From Nitrosomonas communis (GTDB taxonomy: Bacteria > Pseudomonadota > Gammaproteobacteria > Burkholderiales > Nitrosomonadaceae), in the NCBI RefSeq assembly GCF_900114745.1, contig NZ_FOUB01000008.1, forward strand, positions 31,785-95,784: DNA of 64,000 bases, in the 5' to 3' direction. The translations under genes and the position numbers were made by a program. The notes below the pieces were generated by a model. It saw only the letters and a list, made by a program, of their open reading frames with translations, did no database searches and was not told where the DNA came from. The stretch's first letter is position 1. The number at the start of each line of letters is the position of its first letter. This document shows positions 47,461 to 56,077 of this stretch, one piece after another.

Positions 47461-47604
47461 AGGGCGCCTCTAAAAATTCAGAGTTCTAAACAAGACAAGG
47501 CGAGAACAAAAAATGTTGACGCAGCATATAACTGATATGTAAGGAAATATTTTTTTGTGAGCAACGAAGCATTATGACGAAATATGAATTTTTAGAGGTG
47601 CCCT
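47461..47604. repeat. Second inverted-repeat element family, copy 2 (144 bp, forward orientation)
   Basis: Starts AGGGCGCCTCTAAAAATTCA and ends TGAATTTTTAGAGGTGCCCT. The complementarity extends outward as AATTAAGGGC / GCCCTTAATT, so a TTAA target is possible. Interior matches the reversed 36439-36620 copy without its 37-bp extra segment. It sits directly upstream of the PhoB-box-like promoter of the next gene. Confidence 0.9.
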
Positions 47605-47631
47605 TAATTTTTTCGTCATGAAGCCACATCT

Positions 47632-47676
47632 ATGTCATATAGAAGCAACATTTTTGTCATATTAACTTGCTAAATT
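47632..47676 (+). promoter_or_regulatory. PhoB-box-like promoter of the secreted-protein gene
   Basis: ATGTCAT-atag-AAGCAAC-attt-TTGTCAT (47632-47660): outer units match the Pho heptamer at 6 of 7 positions, the middle one is weak, and spacing is exactly 11 bp. Ten bp on is TAAATT (47671-47676) as the -10. A start near 47683 would leave a 160-nt leader. Confidence 0.55.
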
Positions 47677-47694
47677 TGTTAGACCAAAACGTTT

Positions 47695-47812
47695 AATCTC
47701 TTCGGGTTCAATTCCCTGCCCCCCTTGGGGTGTTAGAAACGGAAAGGCGGCTGCCCCGAAGGGAAAACGGCGTGATCCTCTGCAGCTTGCGGCAGGGGTG
47801 GTCGTTTTTAGG
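47695..47812 (+). promoter_or_regulatory. Structured mRNA leader, possible cis-regulatory RNA
   Basis: The leader of the secreted-protein gene can form a closing helix TCTTCGGG (47699-47706) with CCCGAAGG (47755-47762), enclosing a CCCC/GGGG hairpin. It can also form a long 3' hairpin: AAAACG (47764) with CGTTTT (47803), and CCTCTGC (47777) with GCAGGGG (47792). The 3' hairpin ends in a short T-run. It matches none of the riboswitch classes I can recall. The start codon is 30 bp further on. Confidence 0.45.
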
Positions 47813-47842
47813 TCGCCACAATTTTATTTTTGGAGATAATAA

Positions 47843-49444
47843 ATGGTAAGGTTTGAGAATAAACGGGCAGGATGGGCAATAGCCGCAGCATCTCTGTTAG
47901 GTATGGTTGCATCAAATGGTTATGCAGCAACAGCTAGCTATGATCCTGCGACGAGTGTGGTTGACTTTCCTGTAGTGGAAGTTTTAGATGGCGCAACATC
48001 CTCTTTTTTCAGCGCGAAACTGCAAGTCACTGGTAATGATCTACAACTGATAGCCGCTGACGTTATACCACCTGCAAAAGGACAACAACGTGTTGTATTT
48101 GATTCAGCAACAGCAGCTGTGCATGTGCCATCGGTCGTCGTAGGCGCAGATGAGTTTTATGCTAAGCTTCAGTTAGTACCTGGATCAGATCCTTTGCGTT
48201 TTACCGTCGCGCAATTGGTAAGTAATAATTTTCAAGGTTGTCCTTCTTTTTCCACACCTGGACCTAACCAGGGATCTTGCATCTTAAGTGGTGAAATCAA
48301 GCAAGATATCACCTTAACCAAAAATACCCAGTGGATTTTATCAGGCAGCGTTTTTATCGGTGGCAATAATACTGAAAGCGCCACAATAACCATTAATCCA
48401 GGCACGCAAATTTTTGGTCAACAGGGTGCCGATTTCTTGTGGATCAGACGCGGTTCAAAAATTATGGCTGAAGGAACACCGGATAATCCTATCGTCATGA
48501 GTGGTCCGTTACAGCAGAGTGGAGGCGAATGGGGCGGTTTGGTACTTGCCGGTAATGCGCCGGTAAACGGTTGTAATGAAGGAGTGGCTGTTTGCGAAAA
48601 CCCTTTTGAAGCTATCACTTCCGAATCTTTTGGCGGCAATAATCCTGAAGATAACAGTGGCGTAATCAAATATACACAAATTCTTTTCGCCGGATTTGCC
48701 GTGCGCCCTAATGAAGAATTGAATGGATTAACGCTCAATGGTGTGGGTTCAGGCACAGTGATTGATTTTGTTCAGGTTCATAAAGGCCTGGATGACGGGA
48801 TTGAAATGTTTGGCGGTACGGCACAGATGAAGCATCTGGTACTGACTGAAAATGAAGATGACAGCATGGACTGGGGGAGCGGATGGAGAGGGCGCGCGCA
48901 ATTCGTGCTGATAAAACAATCTGCTAGTGATGGAGACCGTGGTGTCGAAGCAGATAACAATGAAGTCAATAATGATAGCTTGCCCCGCGCAAAACCGATT
49001 CTTTCGAATATGACCATGCTGGGCGCCCCTGTTGCCACTGAAGGCTTTTTATTACGCCGTGGTACTGGTGCGAATATTTGGAATACAGTTGTGACGGGCT
49101 TTCCTGTGTGTATAACCATTGATGGGGGAGCCACTTTTCAAAATGCAGGAACTCCGGGCAATCTAAGTGGTGAATTAACTATGGTTAATTCTTTTGTGAA
49201 TTGCGCCACTAACTTTAAAGATGGTGTAGATGCAACGTTCACTGTCGTAGACTGGTTTAATTCGCAATCTGGAAACAAAGCTGAAGATCCGCTCCTGAAT
49301 GGCTATTTACCCGCACCAGGCTCCCCTCTGACATTGGGTGGCGCAGCAGTAAATGATCCATTCTTTAATACTGTTGATTATGTTGGTGCATTCAAAGATG
49401 GAAATGATGACTGGACACAGGAATGGACTTTTAAATTTAACTAG
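47843..49444 (+). CDS. Secreted beta-helix-like protein associated with TonB-dependent receptors
   Basis: 533 residues with a signal peptide (about 1-29, cut near GYAATA). After two short repeats (SFFSAKLQVTGNDLQL, EFYAKLQLVPGSDPLRF) comes ITINPGTQIFGQQGADFLWIRRGSKIMAEGTPDNPIVM and EWGGLVLAGNAPVNGC. Next is the segment LNGLTLNGVGSGTVIDFVQVHKGLDDGIEMFGGT, a family common in Bacteroidetes and gammaproteobacteria next to TonB receptors. Function is not established; it may be a surface partner or substrate-binding protein. Its ribosome-binding site is TTTGGAGATAATAA before ATG. It has its own PhoB-type promoter and a structured leader. Confidence 0.75.
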   Translation: MVRFENKRAGWAIAAASLLGMVASNGYAATASYDPATSVVDFPVVEVLDGATSSFFSAKLQVTGNDLQLIAADVIPPAKGQQRVVFDSATAAVHVPSVVVGADEFYAKLQLVPGSDPLRFTVAQLVSNNFQGCPSFSTPGPNQGSCILSGEIKQDITLTKNTQWILSGSVFIGGNNTESATITINPGTQIFGQQGADFLWIRRGSKIMAEGTPDNPIVMSGPLQQSGGEWGGLVLAGNAPVNGCNEGVAVCENPFEAITSESFGGNNPEDNSGVIKYTQILFAGFAVRPNEELNGLTLNGVGSGTVIDFVQVHKGLDDGIEMFGGTAQMKHLVLTENEDDSMDWGSGWRGRAQFVLIKQSASDGDRGVEADNNEVNNDSLPRAKPILSNMTMLGAPVATEGFLLRRGTGANIWNTVVTGFPVCITIDGGATFQNAGTPGNLSGELTMVNSFVNCATNFKDGVDATFTVVDWFNSQSGNKAEDPLLNGYLPAPGSPLTLGGAAVNDPFFNTVDYVGAFKDGNDDWTQEWTFKFN

Positions 49445-49531
49445 TCTGTTCAGAAAGCTTCTTTACTTAGACGTTAAGTAGAAAAGTAATCTAATAAATT
49501 TAAGTGTTTTAGTTTCATTGAATAAAAAAAC

Positions 49532-49568
49532 AATCGCTGGGTTTGCCTTCATCGGCACCAGCGATTTT
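49532..49568 (+). terminator. Rho-independent terminator
   Basis: AATCGCTGG and CCAGCGATT form a 9-bp stem followed by TTTT, preceded by a run of seven A, so it could work in both directions. It ends the transcript of the secreted-protein gene. A 103-bp repeat element begins three bp after it. Confidence 0.85.
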
Positions 49569-49570
49569 TC

Positions 49571-49673
49571 ATTCCATTTCTAAATCAAAACTGACTTTGT
49601 CGGCTTCACCTTGCCGTATTATTGATACTGTCTGTGGCTCGCCTTCGCGTCATTTTTGATTTGGAAATAGAAT
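49571..49673. repeat. 103-bp inverted-repeat element, copy 7 of 7 (reverse orientation)
   Basis: Starts ATTCCATTTCTAAATCAAAA, core CTGACTTTGTCGGCTTCACC, ends TTTTTGATTTGGAAATAGAAT. It separates the terminator of the secreted-protein gene from the 3' end of the cobalamin operon. Confidence 0.93.
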
Positions 49674-49731
49674 TACTTCCTCCCTTCCCTTCTCCATTTG
49701 TATATGCATGCTTTAAACGCTATTGATGGAA

Positions 49732-50481
49732 TCAAGCATTAACCGGCACCAGCAAAGCCGCTGTCAAGAGCACATTGGTTTCAGTTATCTCAATCAATGC
49801 CCCGGCGGTATCTCCTGTGGTACCACGGATGCGCTGCATCATCATAAAGCGCAAGACTAAAAATGTCAGAATTGTCGTGAGGATCAACCAGAAATAATCC
49901 AGACCTGTTATTAGCAGTAGTACGAGAGGTGTAGCGGTAACGACATAAATACTTAATTCGCGTGGCTGAAAAGTTACCAGAGGTACACCCAGTCCATGAC
50001 GACGTACATACGGTGTGGTTAAAAATAAAAGTGGAATCAGTGTCCTGGCTAGGGTGGTCGCATATAATAGGACCATCCAATTCTGCGCAATAAACAAACT
50101 ATGCAGTGTAACAAATTTGAGCAGGAGCACTAATAGGAGAGCCATTACACCCGCCGGGCCACAGTTGGGGTCTTTCATAATGGCTAAGGTTTTTTCTGTA
50201 TCTCCCATGCCACCCACCCAGGCATCTGCGCTGTCAGCCAAACCATCCAGATGCAATCCTCCGGTGAGCGCAATCCAGCCAGTAAGCAGCAAAGCAGCCA
50301 CCACGAGTGGTGGCGCGTCACGCAACAGCCAGCCCAATGCGATCAGCAATGTACCGATCATCAAGCCAACTAGCGGATAAAATAACAAGGAATAGCCTAC
50401 AGTTTTCTCACTAGGCAGTGAGAACAGCGGTACCGGCAAGCGGGTAAGAAATTGTAATGCGACCAGAAAGGGCTTGATCAC
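49732..50481 (-). CDS. cobS: Adenosylcobinamide-GDP ribazoletransferase (cobalamin synthase)
   Basis: Joins adenosylcobinamide-GDP to alpha-ribazole(-phosphate) in the inner membrane. The 249-residue multispanning protein has QFLTRLPVP at the N-terminus and GGLHLDGLADSADAWVGGMGDTEKTLAIMKDPNCGPAGVMAL around 73-115, the metal-binding family signature. Last gene of the operon; its ATG overlaps the cobC stop by 4 bp. Confidence 0.95.
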   Translation of the reverse strand: MIKPFLVALQFLTRLPVPLFSLPSEKTVGYSLLFYPLVGLMIGTLLIALGWLLRDAPPLVVAALLLTGWIALTGGLHLDGLADSADAWVGGMGDTEKTLAIMKDPNCGPAGVMALLLVLLLKFVTLHSLFIAQNWMVLLYATTLARTLIPLLFLTTPYVRRHGLGVPLVTFQPRELSIYVVTATPLVLLLITGLDYFWLILTTILTFLVLRFMMMQRIRGTTGDTAGALIEITETNVLLTAALLVPVNA

Positions 50482-51083
50482 TCTGGCTGATCGCTCTTGA
50501 GCGTGAGCCGGCAGCCATTTTCATGCCATTTCGCCTCAACAGTTTGCATGGCGGCATAGGGCACATCAAAATTCAGCAGTTGCTGCAGCGATTGTTGGCG
50601 GAGGTGGCACAGCAAAATGCGCATGACCCCGCTGTGAGTAATCAGCAGAATATTCTGATTGGCAAACTGGGTGTGAACGTCCTGCCATGCTCCTAGCACA
50701 CGCGCTTTGAAATCCAGTAAATGCTCTGCTTGCGGAGGTGGATTATCTAAGGGATTCTGCCAAAAGCGGACGAGTGCTTCAGCATCGGTCTGCATCAGCT
50801 CAACAGGAGTGCATCCTTCCCATTCGCCGAAATGGATTTCCTGGAGGCGTGCATCCTGTGTGAGTGGAATGGTGTAGCGTTCTGCCAGCATCTGCGCAAA
50901 ATGCGCACAGCGCTTTAAGGGCGAAGTGATAATATGCTGCCATTGCCTGGGTGCTTGCTCAACGCTCCCCCACATCTGCTGCCAACCTACCTCGGTCAGG
51001 ACATGATCAGTACTGCCACAAAACCGCCCACCATTGCCGGTGTCGCCATGTCTGAGCAGATCAATATAAGCTACGGTAGTCAT
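50478..51083 (-). CDS. cobC: Alpha-ribazole phosphatase (histidine phosphatase family)
   Basis: 201-residue histidine phosphatase. The catalytic motif reads LLRHGDTG (about 9-16, phospho-His in RHG), with ITSPLKRCAHFAQ near 52, the EIHFGEWEG segment near 83 and ITHSGVMRILL near 148. Context in a cobalamin cluster assigns it to CobC, which removes the phosphate from alpha-ribazole 5'-phosphate or cobalamin 5'-phosphate. It overlaps cobS and follows cobT by 12 bp. Confidence 0.92.
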   Translation of the reverse strand: MTTVAYIDLLRHGDTGNGGRFCGSTDHVLTEVGWQQMWGSVEQAPRQWQHIITSPLKRCAHFAQMLAERYTIPLTQDARLQEIHFGEWEGCTPVELMQTDAEALVRFWQNPLDNPPPQAEHLLDFKARVLGAWQDVHTQFANQNILLITHSGVMRILLCHLRQQSLQQLLNFDVPYAAMQTVEAKWHENGCRLTLKSDQPE

Positions 51084-51095
51084 GTTATTGCTTGG

Positions 51096-52163
51096 TTATT
51101 GTTTTCTGGTCGAAACGTGAGCTGTTGAAAAAGTGGCCATTTCATTATGTAAGCGACAAGCCATGCGCAGCAGATTGACAGCCACGGCAGCACCACTTCC
51201 TTCACCCAGGCGCATAGACAAATCAAGCAGAGGAATAGCATCAAGTGCCTTGAGCACATGAGCATGGCCGGGTTCTGCGGACTGGTGTGCATAAATAAAC
51301 CAATTTCTACTGTCCATGCAAATCTGCTCGGCAGTGAGCGCCGCTACGGTGCTGATAAAACCGTCTATCAGCAACGGCAGACCGAGTTGAGCGCCACGGA
51401 TATAGGCACCCGTTAGGGCAGCGATCTCGAATCCTCCCACACGGCGTAGTGCTTCCAATGATGAATGCGTATGAGAGCGATGCAATGTCAACGCCCGTTC
51501 TATTACATTAATTTTATGTGCAATTCCTTTGCTGTCCAGCCCACTGCCTGCTCCGGCCACTTGTGCAGGAGGTAAATTCAATAACAGGCAGGCAAGCGCA
51601 GTTGCACTAGTAGTATTCCCGATACCCATCTCCCCTGCTATCAATAACTGCTGATTGTTGGCTCGTGCCTGTTCCACGCTGGTACTCCCCGCATTGAGAG
51701 CTGCGGCCAATTGATTTTCGTTCATTGCAGCCGTGTGCATGAAATTGGCAGTACCCGCTCCCAGATGATAATGCCTGACATTAGTCAGGGTATCGGTTGA
51801 ATGCACCGTGCCAAGATTAATGACTTCAAGTTGTGCGCTAAGGGTGCGCGCCAGAACATTAATCGCCGCGCCACCGGCAGTGAAGTTTCTGATCATCTCA
51901 GTGGTAACCGCCTGCGGAAACGCTGAAATATTCTCTGTAGCAACGCCATGATCTGCCGCGAAGATCGAGATCTGCACATGGTCGACTGAGGGATGTAAGG
52001 TATGTTGCAAGGCCGCGAGCTGTACCGCAATCTCTTCCAGACGACCCAGCGCCCCTGGCGGCTTGGTCAGCTGCGCCTGATGTTGCAGCGCTGCATGACG
52101 AATTTGTTCATTTGGCATGGCTGGTGATATCTTGAGCCAATCGAATGAAGTATGGCTAGCCAT
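51096..52163 (-). CDS. cobT: Nicotinate-nucleotide--dimethylbenzimidazole phosphoribosyltransferase
   Basis: Activates the lower ligand 5,6-dimethylbenzimidazole to alpha-ribazole phosphate. The 355-residue protein has QAQLTKPPGALGRLEEIAVQLAALQ near 28, FAADHGVATENISAFPQAVT near 68, GEMGIGNTTSATAL near 172 and the glutamate-containing RLGEGSGAAVAV near 313. Length is typical. It overlaps cobU by 8 bp. Confidence 0.96.
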   Translation of the reverse strand: MASHTSFDWLKISPAMPNEQIRHAALQHQAQLTKPPGALGRLEEIAVQLAALQHTLHPSVDHVQISIFAADHGVATENISAFPQAVTTEMIRNFTAGGAAINVLARTLSAQLEVINLGTVHSTDTLTNVRHYHLGAGTANFMHTAAMNENQLAAALNAGSTSVEQARANNQQLLIAGEMGIGNTTSATALACLLLNLPPAQVAGAGSGLDSKGIAHKINVIERALTLHRSHTHSSLEALRRVGGFEIAALTGAYIRGAQLGLPLLIDGFISTVAALTAEQICMDSRNWFIYAHQSAEPGHAHVLKALDAIPLLDLSMRLGEGSGAAVAVNLLRMACRLHNEMATFSTAHVSTRKQ

Positions 52164-52689
52164 CCGGGTTTCCTTTAAGATAATGCGGCAGACCAGCTAC
52201 CATCAAAATAACCTGTTCACATTGTCGGGCGACCAGTTGATGTAGTCTGCCCGCTTCGTCGCAATAGCGTCGGCTTAATTCACCCATGGGAATAATCCCC
52301 ATGTTGGTTTCGTTGCTGACCAAAATAATACGTCCGGGTAAAGTTGGTAGAACGGAAAGAAATGACGTATATTCACGCTCAAACACAGTGCTATCTTGAT
52401 GTAGCAACAAATTGGTCAGCCACAGCGTCAGACAGTCAACCAACAGGCAGTGATTTTCTGCTGCCAGCCGAGCGAGTTCTGTCGCAAGTTGTAAGGATTC
52501 TTCCATCACCTGCCAGTGAGCAGGACGATTGGCCCGATGCAGTTCAATGCGTGCCTGCATTTCAGCATCTTCAGTAGTAGCCGTCGCGATATAGATTACT
52601 GGCAAATGGCTCTGGATTGCCAGACGTTCTGCCAGCCGGCTCTTACCAGAGCGTACACCACCTAGAATTAATGTTTTGCTGTTAGTCAT
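52156..52689 (-). CDS. cobU: Adenosylcobinamide kinase / adenosylcobinamide-phosphate guanylyltransferase
   Basis: Bifunctional cytosolic enzyme forming adenosylcobinamide-GDP. From [24 protein letters not shown] the protein is 177 residues, with P-loop [36 protein letters not shown] and [28 protein letters not shown] follow, all standard for CobU. I use the start at 52689 because its ATG overlaps the cobQ stop (ATGA) and AAGG precedes it; the open frame extends 18 codons upstream into cobQ. Confidence 0.93.
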   Translation of the reverse strand: MTNSKTLILGGVRSGKSRLAERLAIQSHLPVIYIATATTEDAEMQARIELHRANRPAHWQVMEESLQLATELARLAAENHCLLVDCLTLWLTNLLLHQDSTVFEREYTSFLSVLPTLPGRIILVSNETNMGIIPMGELSRRYCDEAGRLHQLVARQCEQVILMVAGLPHYLKGNPDG

Positions 52690-54167
52690 GCGGATGAGCC
52701 TTGCAAATTGAGTAATTGATAGAGCTGCTTGGTATCCAGGCACTGTTCAATGCTATCCGCCAGCCGGTTAAAGGCTGCCTCACAGACGGCATGATAATTG
52801 GATAGTTGAAGGTTATCTTTCAGACCAGCCCAGTTCAATAACGCCGCGCACGCCTCTGTAGATTCAAACAGGCCATGCAGATAACTGCCCATAATCAGCC
52901 CATCTTCACTCATGGCGCCATCTGTATGCTCTGCCAAATAGATTGCCGGTGGATAGCTTTTCTGGAAGGTAGTTACGCCGCAATGGATTTCATAACCGGT
53001 CACAGTTACGCTTTGATAGACTAGTGTGCCTTGCACATTGCGCAATAACTTGTCAGGTTTTAATGTGGTACTCATCTCAAAAAAAGCCATCCCCTGTGTA
53101 CTGCCAGCCTCCCCTTCCAGTCTGTCGGGATCATGGATCACTGCTCCCAGCATCTGGAAGCCGCCGCAGATCCCGATCAGCTTGCCGCCATAACGCAGAT
53201 GCCGCCGGATAACGCGTTCCCAGCCCTGTTGACGCAGCCACTCGAGATCGGCACGCACGCTCTTGGAGCCAGGCAGAATGATCAAATCTGCTGGAGGAAT
53301 CATTTCGCCTGGACCGATAAATTGCAGCTTGACCTGCGGATGCAAGCGTAGTGGATCAAAATCGGTGTGGTTGCTGATACGCGGCAGTGCCGGCACGATA
53401 ATTCGCAGATACTCATGCTGAGTCGGTGCAATCAAGTCAGATGTTTGCGGCAACGCATCTTCAGCTTCAAGATGTAATCCCTGAAAATAAGGCAGCACAC
53501 CCAGTACTGGTTTACCGGTGTATTGTTCCAGCCAATCCAGCCCGGGCTGCAATAAGGCCATATCTCCGCGAAAGCGGTTAATGACAAAACCCTTGATGCG
53601 TGCCTGCTCACTCTCACTCAGTAACGCCAGCGTGCCAACCAGATGAGCAAAAACACCACCTCGGTCAATATCTGCTATGAGAATAACCGGGCAGTCGATC
53701 GCTTCAGCGAAACCCATGTTAGCAATATCATTAGCACGCAAATTGATTTCTGCTGGAGAACCGGCCCCTTCAACGATGATCCTCTCGTACTGCGCAGCCA
53801 AGCGCGCATGGGATTCGAGCACGGCGTTCAGTGCAATCGATTTGTAGTCGTGAAAACCGCAAGCATCCATATTGGCAATCGCATGACCGTGAATAATGAT
53901 CTGCGCGCTTTTATCTGTGTTGGGTTTCAGTAATACCGGATTCATATCAGTATGCGGCGCCAAACTGGCGGCAAATGCCTGTACCGCCTGCGCACGGCCA
54001 ATTTCCCCTCCATTGCTACTGACCACACTGTTCAGCGCCATATTCTGCGGCTTGAAAGGTGCCACGCGGATACCTTGTCGCGACAGCCAACGGCACAAAG
54101 CGGTGACCAGCATGCTTTTGCCCGCATCAGAAGTGGTCCCCTGAATCATCAATGTTTGTGCGTTCAT
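52686..54167 (-). CDS. cobQ: Cobyric acid synthase (glutamine-hydrolysing)
   Basis: Amidates adenosylcobyrinic a,c-diamide at four positions. From [20 protein letters not shown] the protein has 493 residues: N-terminal dethiobiotin-synthetase-like domain (P-loop GTTSDAGKS, then [10 protein letters not shown]) and C-terminal glutaminase domain with nucleophile Cys in [10 protein letters not shown] near 330 and a catalytic His in [10 protein letters not shown] near 430. The start at 54167 lies 10 bp after the cobD stop; the frame stays open 19 codons further. Confidence 0.94.
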   Translation of the reverse strand: MNAQTLMIQGTTSDAGKSMLVTALCRWLSRQGIRVAPFKPQNMALNSVVSSNGGEIGRAQAVQAFAASLAPHTDMNPVLLKPNTDKSAQIIIHGHAIANMDACGFHDYKSIALNAVLESHARLAAQYERIIVEGAGSPAEINLRANDIANMGFAEAIDCPVILIADIDRGGVFAHLVGTLALLSESEQARIKGFVINRFRGDMALLQPGLDWLEQYTGKPVLGVLPYFQGLHLEAEDALPQTSDLIAPTQHEYLRIIVPALPRISNHTDFDPLRLHPQVKLQFIGPGEMIPPADLIILPGSKSVRADLEWLRQQGWERVIRRHLRYGGKLIGICGGFQMLGAVIHDPDRLEGEAGSTQGMAFFEMSTTLKPDKLLRNVQGTLVYQSVTVTGYEIHCGVTTFQKSYPPAIYLAEHTDGAMSEDGLIMGSYLHGLFESTEACAALLNWAGLKDNLQLSNYHAVCEAAFNRLADSIEQCLDTKQLYQLLNLQGSSA

Positions 54168-54177
54168 AGATGTGCCG

Positions 54178-55188
54178 TTAAATTTGAGCCAGTGCTCTGT
54201 CCAGCCGCTGCCATCCAGCTTCAATAGTGGGCAGACCGAAACGAAGACTGCTCGGCTCAGTAAAGAGTCGAGTCAGGATACCCTGACAGGCGAGTGTCTC
54301 AAAGATATCACTCGCTTTTGCTGAACATACCCATTGAAAAAAGGCGCTACCTCCGTGTGGGGTGAGATGATGCTGGCTTAATAATGAATGTAAGCGTCGA
54401 CTATCCTGCAGCAGACGCTGGCGAGCTTTCCCCTGCCAGTTTTTATCCTGCAGCGCTTGTATGGCCATCCAGCGTGCTGGCCCGTTCACTGTCCAGGGAC
54501 CAAGCAGGTTATTCAGTGCTATTAATAATTGCGGGTGTGCACAGACAAAACCAACACGTGCACCCGCCAAACCAAAGAATTTGCCTAAAGAGCGCAATAT
54601 AATCAGACCAGGCTTCATCGTATGGGAGGCAATACTCAATTCCGGTGTCGCATCGATAAAGGCTTCATCCACAATTAACCAGCCGCCACGTTGCGCTAGT
54701 TGCGCATGCCAGTTGAGCAGCTGGCTGATTGGAAATGTGTTTCCTGTCGGATTGTTCGGGTGGATAATAATCAGGACATCCGTATTGGGTAAAATTGTAT
54801 CTATTTGCTCAGGCGCTACCGCCGAGACTGTATGATGGTTGCGTTTCCATGCCTGAGCATGTTCAGCATAGCCGGGGTTCAGCACGCTGACACGGGAAGG
54901 TGCGCGCAGTTGCGGCAATGCCTGAATAGCCGCTTGTGATCCTGCCACTGGCAAGAGAAAATCTGCTTCATAATAGCGGCTGGCAGCAATGTTCAGCTCA
55001 TCCTCCTCTTCAGGTAATCGTGTCCAGCTGGACGCAGGCGGGGTTCTGACAGGCCAGCTATTGGCATTGATGCCAGTGGATAGATCAAGCCAGCTTTCCA
55101 ATGGAATAGCAAAGCGCGTCGCTGCCGCACGTAAGCGACCCCCATGATGCAACGAACCATGATGGCTAAGCTGCTGCCATGTATCCAA
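54178..55188 (-). CDS. cobD: L-threonine-O-3-phosphate decarboxylase
   Basis: PLP enzyme producing (R)-1-amino-2-propanol phosphate, the aminopropanol linker. The 336-residue aminotransferase-fold protein starts with the family's [13 protein letters not shown] and [13 protein letters not shown]. It has [11 protein letters not shown] near 145, [11 protein letters not shown] and the PLP Lys in [17 protein letters not shown] near 205. The 5' end overlaps cbiB by 23 bp, longer than other junctions, but no later Met fits. No threonine kinase gene (PduX/BluE) is seen in the cluster. Confidence 0.92.
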   Translation of the reverse strand: MDTWQQLSHHGSLHHGGRLRAAATRFAIPLESWLDLSTGINANSWPVRTPPASSWTRLPEEEDELNIAASRYYEADFLLPVAGSQAAIQALPQLRAPSRVSVLNPGYAEHAQAWKRNHHTVSAVAPEQIDTILPNTDVLIIIHPNNPTGNTFPISQLLNWHAQLAQRGGWLIVDEAFIDATPELSIASHTMKPGLIILRSLGKFFGLAGARVGFVCAHPQLLIALNNLLGPWTVNGPARWMAIQALQDKNWQGKARQRLLQDSRRLHSLLSQHHLTPHGGSAFFQWVCSAKASDIFETLACQGILTRLFTEPSSLRFGLPTIEAGWQRLDRALAQI

Positions 55189-56077
55189 TGGACCATTCTC
55201 CTATACAAATCATAATCAGCCAGAGTATCAATGCGCGTGTAATCAATGCTAAGGCACGATCAATGTCACGAATTTCGGGCACTCGTCCTGTTCCCAAAAG
55301 GGGACGAGTTTCCAGTTTGCCGTGATAGCGGGCAGGTCCACCGAGTAGAAGACTTAGACTACCTGCACCTGCCGCCATGACTGGCCCTGCATTGGGGCTT
55401 TTCCAGATTGCCCCTTGCATGCGCCAGCATACTAAGGCATGACGCATTTCACCCGTTAGCGCATAGCTGAGAGCGGTTAGCCGTGCCGGTATGAAATTAA
55501 AACAGTCATCCAGCCGGGCAGCAGCCCAGCCAAAATGATGGTAACGCGCATTGCGATAGCCCCACATGGCGTCCAATGTATTGATCAGGCGATAGGTGAT
55601 GGCTCCAGGTGCACCGGCAACAATAAACCAGAAAATGGCACCAAAAATAGCATCATTGCCATTTTCTAAAATGGATTCAATCGTTGCTTGCGTGACACCG
55701 ACATGATTCAATTCCGCCGTATCGCGACTTACCAGCAAGCCTACCTGTTGGCGTGCAGCTGCCAGATTATCTGCCAACAACGCATGCTTTACTCTGCTGG
55801 CATGCATGCCCAGGCTATTCCAGCCAATTGCAAGATATAGCACGAAAGCATCCACGGCAAAATGCCAGGGGATAAAATTGACCCACATCATGAGCAAGAC
55901 CAATGGGGCAACCAGCAGCAATACAGCCAAACTACCATGCAGCCTGGCATCTGCATAAAGATAGCGTTCAGTCAGCTCAGCCAACTTGCCAAACCCTACC
56001 AATGGATGAAAACGACGCGGCTCACCGAACCATGCATCCACTAGCAGAGCAGTCACAACGACTAGAGTAGTGCTCAT
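55166..56077 (-). CDS. cbiB: Adenosylcobinamide-phosphate synthase CbiB
   Basis: Inner-membrane enzyme attaching aminopropanol(-phosphate) to adenosylcobyric acid. The 303-residue protein has LVDAWFGEPRRFHPLVGFGKLAELTE near the N-terminus, VSRDTAELNHVGVTQATIESILENGNDAIFGAIFWF near 108-143 and LTALSYALTG near 205, all conserved in CbiB/CobD. It overlaps bluB by 4 bp (ATGA). Confidence 0.95.
   Translation of the reverse strand: MSTTLVVVTALLVDAWFGEPRRFHPLVGFGKLAELTERYLYADARLHGSLAVLLLVAPLVLLMMWVNFIPWHFAVDAFVLYLAIGWNSLGMHASRVKHALLADNLAAARQQVGLLVSRDTAELNHVGVTQATIESILENGNDAIFGAIFWFIVAGAPGAITYRLINTLDAMWGYRNARYHHFGWAAARLDDCFNFIPARLTALSYALTGEMRHALVCWRMQGAIWKSPNAGPVMAAGAGSLSLLLGGPARYHGKLETRPLLGTGRVPEIRDIDRALALITRALILWLIMICIGEWSIGYMAAA

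Noticed and set aside
47702..47717. T-arm-like sequence GGGTTCAATTCCC suggesting a tRNA remnant
   Set aside because: No acceptor, D or anticodon arms can be found at proper distances; it fits better as part of the structured leader.
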